From Craterostigma plantagineum (lineage: Eukaryota; Streptophyta; Magnoliopsida; Lamiales; Linderniaceae), in NCBI GenBank assembly GCA_027422505.1, contig JAPQWV010000326.1, forward strand, positions 615,001 through 679,000: 64,000 nt of DNA. Direction: 5' to 3'. Under the pieces are notes generated by a model that saw only the letters and a list, made by a program, of their open reading frames with translations, was not told where the DNA came from and ran no database searches. A program made the position numbers and the translations under genes. Shown one piece after another: positions 13,788-28,575 of this stretch (position 1 is its first letter; the number at the start of each line of letters is the position of its first letter).

Positions 13788-14303
13788 TAGGGGTGGACAT
13801 TCGGGGTCGGGTTTCGGGTACCGACCCGACCCGATCGGGGGTGAAAAATCGGGTTTAATCGGGTATCGGGTTTAAACCCGATACCCGATGTAATACTTCG
13901 GGTCGGGTTTCGGGTAGCAATATGCTACCCGATCGGGTATCGGGTAGCCGACCCGGTTTTTTTTTAAAAAAAGATACTTTATTTATAAATTAATTATATT
14001 ACTATTACATAAGAATAAACTAAAAAGCTAGCTTGGCTTAGTTGAAAGGCCTTGTGTAAGTGCTCGTTCTTAGACTTGGGTTCGAATCCCACTTTCGTCC
14101 ATTTATTAACTAATTTAAGTGTATATTCAAAAAATAAAAAAAGAACAAAAAAACCCGAACCCGACCCGCGGGTAGCCGATCGGGTTTCTGGTAACCTGAA
14201 ATTGGTCGGGTCGGGATTGGGTATCAAAATAAGAATCCGAAAAAATCGGGTACCCGACCCGAAAAACTCGAAACCCGCAAAAGCCGACCCGATCCCACCC
14301 CTA
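13788..14303. mobile_element. Non-autonomous hAT-type transposon, 516 bp
   Basis: The ends are TAGGGGTGG and its inverse CCACCCCTA, flanked by a perfect 8-bp target-site duplication AGTGGTAT at 13780-13787 and 14304-14311. The subterminal DNA is rich in GGGTCGGG/CCCGACCC motifs in both orientations. Family knowledge: 8-bp duplications and TAGGG-type termini are characteristic of hAT elements. There is no transposase, so it would depend on a copy elsewhere. Confidence 0.88.
14030..14100 (+). other. tRNA-like internal promoter boxes (SINE-like remnant)
   Basis: TGGCTTAGTTGAAAGG near 14034 resembles a Pol III A box, and GGTTCGAATCC at 14079-14089 is a canonical B box about 45 bases later, followed by an A-rich stretch. 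This resembles a tRNA-derived SINE head or tRNA relic lying inside the hAT element. It does not fold convincingly into a complete tRNA by eye. Confidence 0.35.
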
Positions 14304-16543
14304 AGTGGTATGCAGATATCGAATACTTAAAACTAAATTTTATATTGACAGGGCATGAATCTGATTTAAAAACATAAAGGCAGCCTGAAACATAATATAC
14401 CATTTTTTCTTCACGAAAAAAATGAAAGCCCTTTTAATTATTTCCAGAAGATTTATCTTTTTCCTTCCAATATAGACAGTTTTAACTCAGAGAAAACCCC
14501 CGGCAAAAGGCGTAGCCCGTATTTGAATAAGAAGCAAAGATTCACTTACAAGTTACATAGTGGCTAAAAACTAAAGTAATGAGGAGTCAATTATTCAACT
14601 TTCAGAGCACACATGCAAAGTCGAAGAAGACGACGTTGCAAACAAGGAAGACGCGAAACTTAAACAACATAACTTACTAATAAACCAAGAATTTTAAGCA
14701 TGAGTAGAGACCATTATATATAATACAGAGTGAAAAATATTGACTTCAACGAAGTTAGCCAAAATGGCAATATAGGTTCAGAAGCGAGAGACACTTGGGA
14801 GCTTTTGGCATGAGGTTGAGACCTCGAGGGCAGACCAGTGGCCGAATAAAGAGGACAGTAAAAACTATTTTCATTTCATTTAATGTAGTATGTAATATTA
14901 TTGCGATGTCAAAACCTTGTTTTAGGGAGGGATTTATGTGTTTGTGACATCTCTATGTGTAATCTATTAACTGTATGTCCAAATTTTACTACAAAAAGCA
15001 CCTGTCTTGCTACTATAGTGCCACATCGAGACTCCCAACACTTGTCTCCTCACAGGCTAAAGGTAATGCGAACTAAAAATTAAAAGTCTCGTCTTTCGTA
15101 GTTAAAATATTATGAGCAATAAGGTACGTAGGAATACTTGATATATTTCTTCCGAAAAGAAAAAGCAACTATGTTTCCAAGTTACTTCTATATTCTAGTA
15201 GAAAAAAATGATGGAGATAATGTTTGAGGTGGGGGCAACGACATGACATATATATGTACGAAGAATCCAACTTTGTGATGTAATTGCTTACATATAAAAC
15301 TCATTACGAGATATATATACTTTTCCAACTCGTACAACTATGAACTAACATAATGCATGCATGCAGTACTATTGATGTCACGTAGTAATACACGTAAATG
15401 CTCTCCATTTGCAACCATGGCGATTGAATCGAACCACTTACCTATTCTTTTCAAAATTATGATATATGATATGAATTCTGTTTAATATATTGTTTAGTAT
15501 TATTCTGTTTAATATATTGTTTAGTATTTATCATTTCTCACTTTATTGCAATAACATGCTAACCACACGTATATTCGCGAAGTCAAATAGTACACGTATT
15601 CACGTTCAACTGATTATGATATATAAAAAAGATGAGATGACAATCCTCATCCTTATCTACAGCTTTATGAGCTTATGAGAATCATATATTATATGCATTT
15701 CATGCATCTTTTAACATTTGATATATAGTGGAGTGGCCAATCAAATGTGTCGAAGTGTTAATTCAACAAAAAATATAGTACTGATTTTGGACCTTTGACC
15801 AAAGAGGCACGTGCGCGACATATTTGAGCGAATCGTCTCGATAATTACGGGGGGAGATGCACGTGCGCCTTATGTACCTGTCTGACATTAATAATTGTAA
15901 GCATAATATTCTTTAGGATTGCAATATTGATTAATTATTCATTAACGTTGTCCTGAAGTACGTTTCGCTTTCAATATTCTTTTACATTATTATTTATTGA
16001 TTTATGATTAGTACTCTAAAGCTTGTCGCATCTTATGATAACCTTCCTTTGTCGTTTTGTTCTTTTTTCACATGTATATACACTCTTGTACTGTTACACG
16101 TTGCACATTACGGAAATCCATTTTGAAAGATAATCGGCAATTACATATCAAGATTGGATAATGAAACCAATAGTACACGGATAAACAAATAAAATGGAAA
16201 TATTATTAGAACGGAAATTAAAATTGAAAACCAAACGGGATGATGCATAGTTTGGGCCATTATGCTTTCGAAAAGCCTAAAGGCCATTTATCGAGATTGG
16301 TATAAAGCCCATTATCTTGTGTAGTTTGTTTTGTTTTTTTAACGTCTTGTAAATTGCAAAGAGGCACTGAAATATCTGTATTGACAAGATTACCCCCAAA
16401 TCTTCTTGAAGCTTTTAGAGCTACGACTGTTTGGCTAAGTACTTTCTACGTTCAGCTAAAAACCCCGCGACGCCGACGACGGTATAGAGATAAACCCCAC
16501 CAAAATCTAGAAACGACGCCGTTCCTATTCACAGCCGCCGGCC

Positions 16544-19043
<2,500 letters not shown>

Positions 19044-19355
19044 TTTCATGTCTTTCTTTGTCTTACATGTCCAACATTTTTCTCTGTAATTTATGACAAA
19101 TGTAAGGTAATGAACAGAGTCTTTAACGATGAATGCGTAGTTGCCATTTGCAAGTAGGATAGTAATAGTAGTGCTATATACAAGAAGCCATTACCAAGTA
19201 CTAGAAAGAAACGTTTCAGTCTACTAATCTATAAGCAATAAATATGGGTTAGATAAGTTGTCAAAACTACAAGCTTTGGTCGGCTTTGTGCCTCACTGAA
19301 TGATTAGATCCTCAGATCACCTACGCATCATAAGCCGACGATGAGGAGCACACAA
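19044..19355. other. Short convergent spacer
   Basis: This is 312 bp between the stop codons of the plus-strand ECD gene and the minus-strand small acidic gene; it probably contains both 3' UTRs. Nothing else is seen. Confidence 0.5.
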
Positions 19356-19990
19356 TCAAAGGCTCTGCAGAGAAGAAAGCCACTGCTCCATGTACTGCTC
19401 CTTAAACCCTCTTCCTAAAGCAAGACAAACAGAATCAGACTAACTTTTTATTAAATGATACGATTGTCTGAAAACAAATGATCCAAGATCAACTCTCTAA
19501 CATTCAGACAGAAGACGTACTAAGAAAGCCTCTCACCGTAAAGATTATCATTCTCCTCCATCTCTTGGGAGTCATGCCTACTATAACAAGGGACCAACAC
19601 GGCGAAATTATGATCATCATCATCATCGTCGTCGTCGAAGCTTTTGAAATGAGGGGGATGAGGTTCCAACCACCCAATGGACCAGTCTGAGTCGTCAGAT
19701 TCAGAACCAGATAAGCACACACCATCCGATGGAACTAAGACCATGTCATATTCTCTATCGATCACCTCCCTCTTTTTCCATTTCCTCTTTGATTTTCTAC
19801 TTGAAGAAGGAACTTTTCTATCGCCACCCCTCTTTGTTGATTCGAACTTTAAACCTTCAGGCTCTCCTCTCAACCCCAAGCCCCAATCTTTGCCTGAATT
19901 TGAAGGATTTATCGTGCTGTTCTTTGGGCCTTGTTCTTTGCCTTTGGCTCCTCGCCATAACCATGAGAATTTTGTGAACGGAAGAGCCAT
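19356..19990 (-). CDS. Small plant-specific acidic protein of unknown function
   Basis: Two exons, 19537-19990 and 19356-19414 (donor GTGAGA, acceptor TTTAG, phase 1), encode 170 residues. Seen: an N-terminus MALPFTKFSWLWRG, a basic stretch SSRKSKRKWKKRE near residue 65, the block REYDMVLVPSDGVCLSGSES followed by DDSDWSIGWLEPH, a run of eight Asp near residue 120, and a C-terminal FKEQYMEQWLSSLQ. I recall similar uncharacterised proteins in other eudicots sharing VPSDGxCLSGSESDDSDWSIGWLEPH, so it looks conserved, but no function is known to me. The second exon was chosen because it continues the frame and ends in the EQWLSSL motif of those relatives. There is no signal peptide or membrane segment. 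Confidence 0.8.
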
Positions 19991-22377
19991 ATCCCATATA
20001 CTATATCTACCTCTCTAATCACTCGGAACACAAGGTCAATGATATATGATGTAACAGTGAATCTTTAGAGACCTCTATCTATTCGCAGCAGAAACAAGAA
20101 AAAATACCAACTTTGATACAGCTATGAGCTAAGCAGGGTCTGAGTACAGATCCAAAACAGTCCAATCTTCAACAATCCTCAATAGAAAAACACCAATAGC
20201 GTAACTCATAAAAAAAGCCGTATCCTTAGCGTATCGACGCGTTCGTATGGGGAAGATTGAAGAAATAGTCACTTTCGAAGAGCCCTTAAGAATTTTCAAC
20301 AATAATCAGCTAAAATAAATCCCAGGAAATAATATCTCCTCTTAAACCATGAAATAACTTCCTCCAACAGTTAAAAGAGTCGTGGAAAATAAGCAGACGG
20401 CTTAAATAATTTGTTGTCAAACATTGAGGCTCAAGCAAAACGTAAGGAGAGGATGATGGTTAAACGACCCTTTCCTCCCTCTCATCAGTGAATTTGTTCA
20501 GGAAATGAAACCAAGCAAGTACAGAGAAAAAAACTGAATCTTTCGCGAACAAAGGGATGAATCTTATAATCGGAAATAAATTAATTGTAAAAGTGGTAAC
20601 CGAAACACTGAAACCCCGTCCAAGAAATAAGAACAACGAAAGAGATGGAGACTTATCTAGCTTGGTTCCAAACTCTACACTCCGAGTTTCTCTCTGATAT
20701 CATCATATCAGTTGAGAAATAGATGGGATTTATTATCCTAATCAAAGGCAAAGCCAGAGGCTGTGGTGGCTGGTGGGGTAAGATGTATTTATACATGCGG
20801 CAAATTACTTGAAACCCCTTCCTTTTTAACAGATTATAGATTAGTCCTACGATTATTTCTTCTGTCGAAAACGCAGATCTGCTATTTATCTATATTTATA
20901 AGAATTTATCTAATTCTCTTTCCCTTTCTGACCGTAGATTATTCATTATCGCACCAACGAGTATTAAAGAATTCAATTTTGAAAGCGAGCATCTATTCTT
21001 AAGGAAAATGTAATGGTGATGGATATATTTTTTATTTCTAAATTGGTGGAAAGAAAAGAAAAGATAAAGGCAAGCAACTTATAAAGTTGTGGATAAGAGA
21101 TCTTTGTCATATATATTACATGTTCATACATTACTTGCCCGAGAAGAGAATATTTACTTCTATTGATTATAATAGGCAAGATATCTAAGTCAAATGTTTT
21201 GTGAAAATTGTGAGCCAATCGTTTTTAGTTCTAGTTTTTAAAATCTTGTGCGCCTTCTTAGTTAATTCCTCTTTCTAAATTGGACATTGATGGTTCTTCT
21301 AAGTCGTGCAATAGGACCACGTTGTCATTTGTTTTATAATGATCAAGTCATATGCTTACGTGTTCGATTAACCATTGGAACGAGACGATAGGTTCATAAA
21401 TCATCGATGGTTTATTCCATTTCTTTTCTTTATGAAGGGATATTACATCGTGGGAAAATGCCTCGTGTACTACAAGTCATTTCTTATCGAAAACAATTTC
21501 GATCCTAACTACTAAACTCTCCATTTTGTCCCAATCGCTATATTATGCTCCAAATCTTAGAAAATAATGTTTGGTAGAACATGGTCTTCTTCGTCTATAA
21601 CTAGAATTGCGTATTAGCAAAGAATGATCTGAAAATATTAAAAAAAAACGTAGTAATTTATGAAGTTGATTTCTGGGATTGGGCCTAGGGGTATATATAT
21701 TTATATATTTATAGTACGTTATAAAAATATCAGTCCAACTAGGGCCCAATATTAGGTTGTCCAAAGGCTCAGCCCAATAACACACCAAAACAAGTCTCTT
21801 AAATCACAAGCTAAACAACAATATATGTGAAGAGACAAACGCCATTTATTTATAAGGCAACCATTGACATGCGAGTTACGACGATGTACGTACGAGGAAG
21901 AAGTAAAAAGTTTCCAACTTTCCTCTTCATTCACACTTGGTTTAGTTGTCCATCGATTTAAGTCATAATAACATAACATACATTCTTATTTAAACACGTG
22001 GTCGTTTCGTGACTGAATTTTCATGCAAGATGGATTGGAATGTAATTGGACGGTGACAAAGTGAGGCATCTTCACCATTCGTCGTAATTGCCCATTGATT
22101 GATCGAATGCCATTCATTTCTTGCACGAAAACACGTTTATATTAACAAGTTCGATTTTGATCTACACCGTTAAAATTATAATTTAATATATCGGGGTCAG
22201 ATTAGAAAAAAGGAAATTCATTATCCAATCCCACTTCTTCTCTCTCAGTCATTTCTTTCGTAAATATATAGAACTGGGAAAATTTTAAGAAAGAAAAAGT
22301 ATGTAGATGATAGATACGTAATATACAAGTAAACCTTTCGTGGGTAATTATTGTTTCACCGTGTGCTGTGGGTTGTG
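19991..22377. other. Intergenic region with two divergent promoters
   Basis: It separates the minus-strand small acidic gene from the plus-strand MSL gene. The leftmost several hundred bases may include 5' UTR exons of the small gene. No coding exon, RNA or delimited transposon was seen. Confidence 0.45.
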
Positions 22378-25300
22378 ATGGCTCTCCCTGGTTTACAACC
22401 ATCTCATGGAGTTCTTGAGTTTGGAATTTGCAGAAATCAAGCGCACAGCAGACAAGCTAAGGTGTCTTATTGAATGAACCCAGAAACAAAATCATTTCTT
22501 TCATATCTTCTTGAACTGTTTTGTGCTGTAAACGTTATCCCACTGAGCTACACCTTTTTTTCTTTTCGCAGAATGTTAATCCAAGAGGCGAGTTACTGCT
22601 ATTATCGCAGAATCTGTCATCGTTTTCGTTGGTACGATTTGAAGTTTTCAGTTAGCTTGCATTTCTATGGCAGCTGTGAAATTTGGAGTTGAATATTTGG
22701 TGTTATGCTTTTTAGGGCAATGAATTTGCTTTGCTCCCAAGGGATAACTACATTAATTTGCTTAGTTAGGCGACTTTCGTTGTTTCTGGTTTCCGTTAGT
22801 TTTGTCCGATGCATTGAGCTGAGTTTTGCCAAAATAGGAGTATATTTATGAGAAGTACATAGAACTATTTTGCAGTCGGCAGTTGTGTTGGGGAAGATTT
22901 TGTTTGATTATAATATGTTTTATTTCTTGTTTTTCTTCTCCATCCGTTACCTCATCTTTGCTTCATTTTCAGCAAACACATTCTTTGAGAACAAATCTCT
23001 CCAAAAGGATTCAAAGACGAGTACGCAGTATCCCCTTCAGGATTCATCGGTTTAGATGCCACTGTTTCTTCTCGCGAGACCCTTCTTTCAGTTCCAACTC
23101 TATTAAGAATGTCGCTTTATATTTAGAAAGGTGTTCAGATTTATTCGATGAATAGAACTCTTTCGTCCTGTTTGTATCTCTTACAATTTTGTTATTGCAG
23201 TCTCATAATCACTCTTGTTCATGTTTATGTGCTGCTCCATTAAAAGAATCCTCCAATAAATTGTGGTTTTCAGGTCAATTAACTACATCAAAGGAAGTCC
23301 CTCGGCAATCAAATTGGCTACAGCAGTTGGTATTGTTATTTTCGCAATATGGGGTCTGCGGCCCCTTCTACGTCAAACAAGAAATTTTTATACACACGTA
23401 TGTGCTTCAACAATTTTTTTCCTTCTCATATTAGCAATTTGCTGATACTGATGACATATTGGTGTCTCAGAAAGGTGACAGTAGTTGGAAGAAGAGTACT
23501 ACTTATCATGTCATGACTTCCTACGTTCAACCTTTACTGCTATGGGGCGGAACAGTATTTATATGCAGGTTAGCTTATATTGAAAGATTAAAAAGAATCA
23601 ATGATTGATTTGATGAATATATCTTATAAATATCACAGAGCATTGAACCCGGTCGTTCTGCCCTCTGAAGCTAGCCAAATTGTCAAACAACGGTTATTAA
23701 ATTTCGTGAGATCATTGTCGACCGTGCTAGCCTTGGCATATTGTTTATCAAGGTCAGTGCTGTTGACTTACAAATTTTCCCTCTACTTTCATGTGATCCA
23801 ATACAGTCAAGAGTATGGATACTTACCTTTATGTTATCCACTCGATTATTTAGTGAAGTGTTTTTGACCTTGTTTCGTCACAATGCAGTGTAATCCAACA
23901 AATGCAAAATTATTTCATGCCCAAGAATGATCCTACAGATGCAAGAACTGTAAATTTTCCATCCTATCATTTCAGTGTCGATAATTCCGTTGTCTGAACC
24001 AATCAATGTAGGGAGTCTTTTTCCTTAAATATGAATGCAGATGGGCTTTCACTTTGCTGGCCGAGCTGTATACACAGCTGTGTGGGTTGCAGCTTTATCA
24101 CTATTCATGGAGTTGCTGGGATTCTCAACTCAGAAATGGTTAACCGCAGGAGGGTTGGGGACAGTCCTGCTCACTCTTGCGGGGCGTGAAGTACGATTTT
24201 GTCCCTCTTCGATTATTTATTGCGTTTACTTCCCATCTTTTAATGACGTACGTACTTCCTACACTTACATGTCAGATTCTCACAAATTTCCTATCAAGTG
24301 TAATGATTCACACCACTCGACCATTTGTCCTCAATGAATGGATTCAGACTAAGATAGGAGGCTATGAGATTTCTGGGACAGTTGAGGTTCGTGTCAAAAT
24401 TTCAACGTCTATACGTCGTATGCAAGCGCAAATGGAGTTCACACATAAGTAATTTCATCGCTTTGTTTTCATAAATGTGATCGAATTTTTATCTCTGCAG
24501 CACGTGGGATGGTGGTCGCCGACAGTTATCAGAGGGGATGATCGTGAAGCCATTTATATTCCCAATCACAAGTTCACTGTAAACGTCGTGAGGAATCTAA
24601 GTCAAAAAACTCACTGGCGTGTGAAAACACATCTGGCAATAAGTCACTTGGACGTCGGCAAAATCAACGTGAGAATGGTTATTCGTTTCGCTGCTCTATA
24701 ATGATGAATGGTCGTCATGTTATGATTTAGCAAAAACTTGCCATTCCCATTCTGCGCAGAACATTGTAGCAGATATGCGCAAGGTTCTTGCCAAGAATCC
24801 CCAGGTGGAACAGCAGAAATTACATAGAAGAGTATTCTTGGAGAATGTTAATACTGAGAATCAAGCCCTCTTGGTTTGTACGCTTACATTTTGCTTACTC
24901 AAACTCCACCAAAATGCTGATCTTACTTACTATCTGCAAAAAAATGGCAGATACTGATATCCTGCTTCGTGAAGACCTCACGCTTCGAAGAATATTTGTG
25001 TGTCAAGGCGAGTTGCGTTCTGTTATATCCTGAAATGCTTGTCTTAAATCGATAAGTTAGTTGCATTCAGTTAAACAATTGCTCATGCTCTTTTTGTTTG
25101 AAAAAAATAAAATCAGGAAGCTATTCTTCTTGATCTTCTCAGAGTGATCAGACATCACCGTGCACGATTAGCCACTCCAATTCGCACATTCCACAAAATG
25201 GTCAGCGATGCTGACTCAGAAAGTACGAGCTTTTCAGATTCAGTTTTCAATGGAGGAGCTTCGCTGAACCACCCTATGATATTGATCGAGCCTTCTTATA

Positions 25301-25716
25301 AAGTTGATGGGGACGATAAGGCCAAGACCGAAGCTCGAACCGAGACCACTAAAACTAAGCCACAAGACGGTACAAGAGCTCAATCAGAGCCACGAGACCA
25401 AAAAGCTGACTCTGTTCTTCACTCCTCTGTTTCGCAGCAAAAGCAAGAAGACTCGAGGCAACAGACGCAATCCCAGGCTGCTTCGATTAGCTTGGAAGAG
25501 AACATCGTTCTCGGCGTCGCTTTAGAGGGCTCAAAGAGAACCTTGCCAATTGAAGAAGATACAGTTCAGCCTCAAGATTCAGAGGATGTAAAGGAATTAA
25601 CTTCGGTGCATAGCAGTAATGGTAATTCACCGTCTGATAAAGAAAAAGGTGAGATTAAGAGGCCAAATGGTTCAGGTGATGTTGGTGGAGATCCATCGGA
25701 TCAGAAAGATAAATAG
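22378..25716 (+). CDS. MscS-like mechanosensitive channel, plastid MSL2/MSL3 type
   Basis: Thirteen exons: 22378-22461, 22572-22631, 22973-23130, 23274-23397, 23471-23568, 23639-23752, 23889-23949, 24041-24190, 24276-24386, 24501-24668, 24760-24873, 24951-25007 and 25117-25716; 632 residues with consistent phases. Family knowledge: MSL2/3 sit in the inner plastid envelope, release osmotic stress and influence plastid shape and division. Seen: a Ser/Arg-rich N-terminus of transit-peptide character, transmembrane segments ([33 protein letters not shown]), the pore helix [19 protein letters not shown], the MscS beta domain [20 protein letters not shown], and a long hydrophilic tail with [20 protein letters not shown]. 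Intron 25008-25116 starts with GC instead of GT. A 55-bp tandem duplication lies in the 3' flank. Confidence 0.95.
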
Positions 25717-26204
25717 CTTCTTTCTTCTTTACTTACGAATCTGTGTAATATACTTATATTGATGTAGTTAGGATGCATCATTATGCTCTGTAAATGTTTT
25801 TCCCATTTGAAGTGCCCTTTCAAGATCACTTTTCTAGATGTCTTGAAACTGGTTATCTTCTGACCATATGATGTTGTACGTCACTTTTCTAGATATCTTG
25901 AAACTGGTTATCTTCTGACCATATGATGTTGTAGGTTGATTAGTATATATGAGTTGATTTACCCAAAGTCCCCATGTTTATGCTCTCACTACATTTAAAC
26001 AAAAATGACTCAAAGCTATATAGATAAATTATAACACCAAGTCATTACACAAACATCCGTGGAACATATGAATCTGAAACGAATGTCAGGATGAATTATT
26101 GACAGTCACAATTTATTTTTGAGCAGCACAATCCAGGAAGAAATACGCAGCATGTATATGACCACCAATGTTTTTTAAGGTAAAAGAATAAGCAGAGCAC
26201 CTCC
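25717..26204. other. Convergent spacer with 3' UTRs
   Basis: It lies between the MSL and O-fucosyltransferase stop codons and contains the 55-bp tandem duplication at 25826-25935. No gene is seen. Confidence 0.5.
25826..25935. repeat. 55-bp tandem duplication in the MSL 3' flank
   Basis: Units 25826-25880 and 25881-25935 are adjacent and differ at about two positions. The unit includes CTTGAAACTGGTTATCTTCT. It probably lies in the 3' UTR or just beyond it. Confidence 0.92.
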
Positions 26205-28575
26205 TCAAGCATTGCACATACAATCTGGTGCAGGATATGTGTACAGAGACTGTTTCGGCTTGCGTATCCTTAGCTGCCCTTGCCTACTTTTGTGACCTTC
26301 GACGACTGCATCTTGAAACTCAGGCCAAGTCAGGCTTTTGTTAAGGAAAAGCTGTCCTAACAATCCCATGTTAGGCCTTATGGTCTTCTTATTTTCGTAT
26401 GTTCGATGTCCCTCCTGGTATTAACAGTGAATATTACAAGATCGTTAGGACTCGAATGCTGTTCTGCGACGATTCAGTGCATGCAAATTTAAAAAAAAAA
26501 ACATGAGATGGTTTTACTAACCACAGCATTGTGCATGTTCCCTGGCGAAGCTGAGATGAATATATCGCTGTGCATGCTGACATAGTAATCAACTGCTGCC
26601 AACAACGAAGCCTTCCCTTTTATCTGAGCTCGTTCTTCTGAAGAAGCCAGGCTCTTCTTGTCTTCCATTAAAGGAAACAAGCTCCTCAGCGTGGATATCC
26701 TCGCTTCTCCACCGTACACCTGAAAATTTGATGATCAAACACCAGAAAATAAATACCATATCTTTGTGTGTGTGTCACACATAACAATAAGCTGACCTTG
26801 TGGGAAGCAAGATATAATCTTGTACTGTTATCGAATCCCAAAGCTGCCAAGAGTAGTCCGATTTCTTCGGGTGTCAATGGGCAACGTCCTTGACTCCTTA
26901 ACTCCTCGTCGGTGAACTGAGAGTTCAGCACTCGTCCCTGCCATATGACTTGACGATACTTCGCCAGGGCCAATTTTTCGGCCTTACCTCCACCAAAGTC
27001 ACAAGCCGAGTGAGCAGCCATATCCTGAGAAATTAAGCCCATGTTGCCATGGCTTTTAGAATCATTTTCAACACAAAAAAAAAAGAAAAAAAGATGCTAA
27101 AAGGACATAAGTTTATGATAGTGCCTTGTCAAAACGAAGATGGAGGACAACAAACTTTCCAGAGCCTTGCTTGTGTTTAGAACCAGCGACTTCCTTTACG
27201 AAGCTGTTAGAGTCGTATGCTTCACCATTGCTGTTTAGATTGGATCTGAGGCGACTAACAAGAGCATCTCCGAGCGCTGTAAGATGAGGAACGAATTGTA
27301 GAGCTCGAAAATTGACTTTACAGCGTAGCTTTTGGATGTCCTCAGGCATGTTGTCAAAAGCAAGACGGTGAGAGAATGGTGCAATTGCAGCGATTCCATA
27401 GCTGGAAGCAACGATAGTAAGTTATATTAGTATCCGTCGTGAGAGAAACCGAAGGCACATCTCTTTTCCACAACACAAACCTCTGAAGGATTGGAAGAAC
27501 ATTCTCCAAATACCAATTTGCTGAAGCGTGGACCGGCGCTGTTTTGACTCTGGTAGCCCGAATAGCAGTAGCATAATATTCGCGCGTGCTCCAAAAGTAT
27601 TCATCGGGCACCTCTTTGATTATGGCTACGTCATTTTTCAGCTCGTTAATGAAGTGATCCACGTCGAATATATCCATAAAGGAGCTGCGAAGAAAAAAGG
27701 TCGGGCGTTCTTGAAATTCTCGCAAGTTGAGAAACGAGTAAAAAATCATGAAATTAGGAACCAAACCTGGAATCTTGCCAAACTTGATTTGTTTCAAGAT
27801 GTGGGATTATGAGGGTTGCGTTTAATAACTTAGCAACAGCAACTGCATCACAGATCTTCAAGAACAAAGTAAAACGAAAAAATAAGCATTAGCTCAATAA
27901 AGAAGAAAAGATTGCTGAAAGGATTTGGAGACACTACTAACACCCATCCGTTGCTGATTCAGTCCTCCATCAAGAAACACCTGAATATATCCTTGAGACT
28001 TCTCTGGCAGTTCTGCTTCATTCATTTGAGGGAAACAGAGTGGTGTCAGAAAACTGTCCATCATCTCTAATTTCAAGAAGCAATAATAACTGACGCTTGT
28101 TAGAGAGGAGCAAAAGATCTTCAACACATACTTGCTTTTCTGTCGTCGTCCGTAGCACACGGTTTCCATTGTGAGGCCAAAGGCTTCCAAATTTCAGCCT
28201 GCTGTTCATCGGACTAAACAAAATTGGCACAAACTTATGCTCAGCAGCATCAGTTACACGACAAAACTCATAACAGTCAATGAACTCAAACTTACACTTT
28301 CCCGTTGCAAAGCACTCCCAAGTAACCGACTGTGTCTAGGCTTTGGAGAGTTCCATTCCTGCAAAAAATAATTAGGTTTGTTTCTACACACAATGTTACA
28401 AGAGAACAAAACAATGTTACTACACACATACATTCACAATCAAGCGAGGAAATCAACAGAGTACATCAAAAGGGCAACAACGTACCGAGAGAATAGAAGG
28501 CAAGGCATGGCTCAAAGGAGCTCTGAAGAGACTTGGAAACAGACAGGGCAGAAGCAAAATTAGAGCAAAAGCCAT
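26205..28575 (-). CDS. GDP-fucose protein O-fucosyltransferase family protein
   Basis: Ten exons: 28486-28575, 28296-28358, 28132-28213, 27942-28015, 27767-27855, 27481-27684, 27125-27401, 26797-27024, 26522-26719 and 26205-26414; about 504 residues. Family knowledge: this plant-expanded Golgi family resembles protein O-fucosyltransferases; most members have unproven acceptors. Seen: a hydrophobic N-terminus MAFALILLLPCLFPSLF (signal anchor), IWKPLASQWKPC, GYIQVFLDGGLNQQRMGICD (donor-site motif), NATLIIPHLETNQVW, SYGIAAIAPFSHRLAFD, FVVLHLRFDKDMAAHSACDF, GLLLAALGFDNSTRLYLASH, and SDIFISASPGNMHNAV before GHRTYENKKTIRPN. The intron between 27125 and 27024 begins with GC. The ATG at 28575 opens the hydrophobic helix directly, so the cytosolic tail is very short. 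Confidence 0.93.

Larger units (their letters stand above)
13625..14321. mobile_element. Inverted-repeat (hairpin) element interrupted by a hAT insertion
   Basis: The left end (CGATTTCTTCAGTATCACTT, from about 13625) is an imperfect inverted copy of the right end, read from 14321 on the other strand as CGATATCTGCATACCACTT. Inside, 13637-13740 folds on itself around repeated CACTTCATTG/AACAAATGAAGTG segments. No target duplication was confirmed for this outer element, so its class is unknown. The inner 13788-14303 segment is a separate hAT-type element. Confidence 0.55.
13230..16543. other. Transposon-bearing intergenic region between divergent AIL and ECD genes
   Basis: It holds a hairpin-like element with a nested hAT copy (13625-14321). 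The rest is AT-rich DNA with no supportable exon, though the missing AIL first exon could lie here or in a region I failed to recognise. The ECD promoter occupies the right edge. Confidence 0.45.

Noticed and set aside
14040..14115. Complete tRNA gene
   Set aside because: B box is clear, but acceptor-stem pairing and an anticodon arm could not be made convincingly by eye; kept only as a tRNA-like remnant.
13994..14330. Open frames inside the hAT element
   Set aside because: They translate the GGGTCGGG-type subterminal repeats and show no transposase features.
23189..23273. Exon beginning SHNHSCSC in the MSL gene
   Set aside because: The phase does not join the downstream membrane segment; the acceptor at 23273 joins exon 3 in frame and gives the expected protein.
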